From the NCBI RefSeq assembly GCF_015062985.1, contig NZ_SUTI01000005.1, positions 52,328 to 116,327 on the forward strand: a DNA stretch of 64,000 nt, in the 5' to 3' direction. The notes under the pieces are model-generated. The model had not been told where the DNA came from, made no database searches, and worked only from the letters and a program-made list of their open reading frames with translations. Of this stretch, positions 61,511 through 64,000 are shown in pieces. The position numbers and the translations under genes are program-made. Source of the DNA: Methanobrevibacter sp. (lineage in GTDB: Archaea > Methanobacteriota > Methanobacteria > Methanobacteriales > Methanobacteriaceae). Every line of letters starts with the position of its first letter. The first letter of the stretch is position 1.

Positions 61511-62446
61511 ATGGTTGAATTAAGTGATTTACCAGGTGTTGGTGAAAAAACAGCAGAAAAATTAGTTGATGCAGGATTTGCTGATATGATGAGATTAGCT
61601 ACCGCTACTCCAAAGGAATTATCAGTCAAGGCAGAAATTGGTGAAGGTGTTGCTGAAAAAGTTATTGAAGCTGCTCGTAGAGCTGAAAACATCGATTTTG
61701 AAACTGCATTCGATGTGCTTGAAAGAAGAAGAGATGTTGGACATATTACTGTAGGTAGCCAAGAGTTCAATGAGTTGATTGGTGGTGGAATAGAAACCCA
61801 ATCCATTACTGAAGTGTTTGGTGAATTCGGATCTGGAAAAAGTCAAATTTCACATGAATTAGCTGTTACAGTCCAATTGCCTAAAGAGCTCGGCGGTCTT
61901 GACGGTGAATGCGTATTTATTGATACTGAAAACACTTTCCGTCCAGAAAGAATAGAACAAATTGCAAATGGTTTTGAATTAGATATTGATGAAGTATTGC
62001 ATAAAATCCATGTTGCACGTGCATTCAATTCCGCACACCAAATATTGATGGTAGATAAAATCAATGAGCTTATTCAAAGCGGTGCCAATATCAAATTAGT
62101 CATTGTTGATTCATTAATGGCTCACTTCAGAGCCGAATATGTTGGAAGAGAATCTTTAGCTGTAAGGCAACAAAAATTAAACCAACATTTACATTCACTT
62201 CAACAAATCGCTAATACATACAATGTTGCTGTATTTATTACAAACCAAGTTCAAGCAAAACCTGATTCATTCTTTGGAAGCCCTACAAAAGCTATTGGTG
62301 GGCACGTTTTAGGTCACGCTTCCACTTATAGAATCTGGCTTAAAAAAGGTTTGGCCGGAAAAAGAATTGCTCGTTTAGTCGATTCCCCTCATTTGCCAGA
62401 AGGCGAATGTGTATTTAAAATTACTAGCGAAGGTATCGTTAGTTAA
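61511..62446 (+). CDS. radA: DNA repair and recombination protein RadA
   Basis: 311 residues from ATG 61511, preceded by GGATGAT; ATG 61502 is the alternative. The N-terminal helix-hairpin-helix LPGVGEKTAEKLVDAG is at about 5-20. Walker A is GEFGSGKSQ (near 103), Walker B is LVIVDSLMAHFR and FIDTENTFRPERI is typical. ATNQVQA-like loop: FITNQVQAKPD. RadA forms filaments on ssDNA for homologous recombination. An oligo-T run at 62460-62467 ends the transcript. Confidence 0.97.
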   Translation: MVELSDLPGVGEKTAEKLVDAGFADMMRLATATPKELSVKAEIGEGVAEKVIEAARRAENIDFETAFDVLERRRDVGHITVGSQEFNELIGGGIETQSITEVFGEFGSGKSQISHELAVTVQLPKELGGLDGECVFIDTENTFRPERIEQIANGFELDIDEVLHKIHVARAFNSAHQILMVDKINELIQSGANIKLVIVDSLMAHFRAEYVGRESLAVRQQKLNQHLHSLQQIANTYNVAVFITNQVQAKPDSFFGSPTKAIGGHVLGHASTYRIWLKKGLAGKRIARLVDSPHLPEGECVFKITSEGIVS

Positions 62447-62459
62447 TTTTAATTTTTTC

Positions 62460-62467
62460 TTTTTTTT
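62460..62467 (+). terminator. Oligo-T terminator after radA
   Basis: T6 at 62453-62458 and T8 at 62460-62467 follow the radA stop at once, typical of archaeal intrinsic termination. Confidence 0.5.
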
Positions 62468-62505
62468 CTTAAATTTTAAATACTTTTTTTAATTAATTAT
62501 TATTC

Positions 62506-63411
62506 ATGAATGCAATCGAAATTACTATTTTATCAATTATTTTAATGATTGGATTAGGTTATTTCCTTAAAAGAATCGATTTTTTAAGCGAAAAGGACAT
62601 TGATCCATTCAATAAGATAGTAATGTACATTCTATTGCCCTGCATGATATTTCATGCAATCTATAATGCTGATTTATCTTTAATACCAAAATTAGGGATT
62701 TTACCGTTCGTTATCCTTTTTTCATCTTTTGCGACAGGTCTTGTTTCATATGTGATTTTGAAAAGATTGGGATTGGATGATGTAAAGCTATGGTCTGTTC
62801 TGGTAACGGTCATGATTGCCAATACAGGATTTATGGGCTATCCTGTCAATTTGGGAGTTTATGGTCAGGAAGGTTTTTTAAGAGCAATATTTTGTGACAT
62901 GGCCACATTGTGTATTTTTTTAATCCTATCGTTTGTCTTGATTTTGAAATTCGGAGGCACTGTCAAGACTGCAGTTAAAAAAATAGTCTTTTTCCCATCT
63001 TTGTGGGCGGTTGTTTTAGGATTGTGCTTTAATTTAGTCGGCGTTCCAATCGGACCCGTTTTAGATAATACAATTAATTATTTGGGTCAAGGTGCCATTC
63101 CTATTATCATGATTGCTCTGGGTTTGTCAATTGATTTTTCTGCATTGTCTAGAAGTAAGTCCATGATTGCCTTTACTTCTGTTTTAAAATTGGCATTCTT
63201 CCCGTTCGTAGCTTTCATTATAGCTACTCAATTGGGTTTGGTTGATCTTGAGTTTAAGGTTTCCATCGTTGAGGCTGCAATGCCTTCAGGCATGATGTCT
63301 TTATTACTTGCGATTACCTATAAATTGGATTATGAATTGACTTCTGATTGCATACTCATCAACACTGTAATCTCTTTGATTACACTTCCGATAATTCTGA
63401 TGTTAATGTAA
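62506..63411 (+). CDS. AEC (auxin efflux carrier-type) family transporter
   Basis: This 301-residue membrane protein has about ten helices. FNKIVMYILLPCMIFHAIYN (ends FNKIVM and HAIYN), MIANTGFMGYPVNLGVYGQEG (ends MIANTG and GQEG) and GQGAIPIIMIALGLSID match the AEC/BASS-type fold used by malonate, malate and other organic anion carriers. The substrate is unknown. It stands alone between radA and hdrA. Confidence 0.9.
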   Translation: MNAIEITILSIILMIGLGYFLKRIDFLSEKDIDPFNKIVMYILLPCMIFHAIYNADLSLIPKLGILPFVILFSSFATGLVSYVILKRLGLDDVKLWSVLVTVMIANTGFMGYPVNLGVYGQEGFLRAIFCDMATLCIFLILSFVLILKFGGTVKTAVKKIVFFPSLWAVVLGLCFNLVGVPIGPVLDNTINYLGQGAIPIIMIALGLSIDFSALSRSKSMIAFTSVLKLAFFPFVAFIIATQLGLVDLEFKVSIVEAAMPSGMMSLLLAITYKLDYELTSDCILINTVISLITLPIILMLM

Positions 63412-63710
63412 TAAAAAATTAAAAATTTTGATTATTTTAAATTTTTCATTTTCCTAAATAATTAAAATTTAACGTTATTTGTACTAAATAGGATTGTATA
63501 GTCTTAACTTGCTTTTTAAGGCTAATTTAAAGCCTATTTTCACTCATCATATATAAATGTTACTCTAAGTTTTTTATAGAAACCTTTATAAGAGTGTATT
63601 TACTACATATGTATATCTAATAGTATGTAAAAATTTTTATAAACTTATTTTAAAATTGCAATTTTTTATATATATTAGATATTTTTCACGACTTGTACAA
63701 GGTGAATTAT
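63412..63710 (+). other. Intergenic leader of hdrA
   Basis: This 299-base AT-rich gap contains several TATA-like stretches, notably TTTATAAAC near 63635-63645 and TTTATATATATTAG near 63664-63678. A weak hairpin AGGCT/AGCCT lies at 63519-63535. A palindrome CTTGTACAAG (63692-63701) sits directly on the Shine-Dalgarno AAGGTGA. No small gene was seen. Confidence 0.6.
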
Positions 63711-64000
63711 ATGGCAGAAGAAATAAATAATGAAGAAATTAGGATAGGTGTTTACGTCTGTCACTGTGGTGTAAACATTGGTGGAGTAGTCGATTGTCCT
63801 GACGTTGCGGAATATGCTAAGTCATTACCTAACGTTGTTTACGCAACCGATTACAAATACATGTGTTCCGACCCGGGTCAAGCTATGATCCAAGAGGACA
63901 TTAAAGAGAAAAACTTAAACAGAATTGTTGTAGCAGCATGTTCCCCTCGTCTTCACGAACCTACTTTCCGTAGATGTGTAGAAGAAGCTGGATTAAACAA
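63711..64000 (+). CDS. hdrA: CoB--CoM heterodisulfide reductase subunit A (partial, 5' end only)
   Basis: 96 codons are visible before the window ends. The start IGVYVCHCGVNIGGVVDCPDV (ends IGVYVCHCG and VDCPDV) carries the N-terminal cysteine motif of HdrA, followed by YMCSDPGQAMIQEDIKE and VVAACSPRLHEPTFRR. HdrA is the flavin- and Fe-S-containing bifurcating subunit in the methanogenic electron chain with HdrBC and the MvhADG hydrogenase. AAGGTGA lies before the ATG. Confidence 0.95.
   Translation, partial: MAEEINNEEIRIGVYVCHCGVNIGGVVDCPDVAEYAKSLPNVVYATDYKYMCSDPGQAMIQEDIKEKNLNRIVVAACSPRLHEPTFRRCVEEAGLN

Noticed and set aside
63694..63699. TGTACA near hdrA as a TRP box
   Set aside because: It is a single copy in a palindrome on the ribosome binding site, far from a trp gene. 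There is no reason to link it to TrpY.
1..64000. CRISPR arrays, tRNA, rRNA or mobile elements
   Set aside because: No regular spaced repeats, no cloverleaf-like sequences and no transposase or integrase motifs were seen on reading; a tRNA covariance scan would be needed to be certain.

Overview
The window looks like chromosomal DNA of a hydrogenotrophic methanogen of the order Methanobacteriales, most probably a Methanobrevibacter-type species. This rests on strongly AT-rich intergenic DNA, an archaeal histone and Alba, an Orc1/Cdc6 gene beside origin recognition boxes, an archaeal RPA, RadA and the small subunit of the D-family polymerase. It also rests on methanogen genes: heterodisulfide reductase HdrA, thiol:fumarate reductase TfrA, a methanogenesis marker 11 protein, CbiX/CfbA chelatases and a CTP-type riboflavin kinase. 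No rRNA, tRNA, insertion sequence, prophage or CRISPR array was seen. Genes are tightly packed and many overlap by 1 to 30 bases.

Layout. Positions 1-10500 hold trpB2 with TRP-box-like sites, a DUF1786/PHP pair, Alba, a LeuA/CimA-family synthase, a PadR-ABC exporter-beta-propeller operon, a TIM-barrel isomerase and a HAD protein. Positions 10700-20800 hold gatA, a domain-permuted CobQ-like amidotransferase, ribB under an FMN riboswitch, ribK, tfrA, a deoxyadenosine deaminase, a histone gene with a hairpin leader, hisG and pyrB. Positions 20800-23100 are the probable replication origin: cdc6, a 640-base non-coding region with direct and inverted origin recognition boxes, and a small conserved archaeal gene. 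Positions 23100-31700 hold cobalamin genes (cbiB, cbiG, cbiH), a small ribbon-helix-helix gene, an aldolase, the polymerase small subunit and a PhoU/TrkA_C-MgtE cation transport pair. Positions 31700-39700 hold two pilin-like proteins, a DUF35 protein, two His-rich CbiX-type chelatases, thiL, a radical SAM enzyme, a UbiD-family decarboxylase and a tandem PurE. Positions 41600-45900 are one operon: leuC-leuD-leuB, a 37-residue membrane protein, ribH and the marker 11 gene. Positions 46000-58700 are a cell-surface polysaccharide locus (nucleotide-sugar dehydrogenase, complete dTDP-rhamnose pathway, TagF-like transferase, glycosyltransferases, polyprenyl-phosphate sugar transferase). The end holds rpa, radA, an AEC transporter and the start of hdrA.

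The most striking observations are a secreted barnase-type ribonuclease with all catalytic residues, followed at once by a barstar-type inhibitor, inside the dTDP-rhamnose operon of an archaeon; a full FMN (RFN) riboswitch upstream of an archaeal ribB, next to a riboflavin kinase without a DNA-binding domain; the origin with its recognition boxes, plus two full-length boxes 10 kb and 30 kb away; a pair of pilin-like proteins that resemble a minor pilin set; and a perfect 12-base inverted repeat in the histone leader.

Functionally the window combines replication and chromatin genes, cofactor synthesis (riboflavin/FMN, cobamides and F430 precursors, thiamine), branched-chain amino acid synthesis and envelope glycan assembly. 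All assignments come from reading the sequence; no database search was run.
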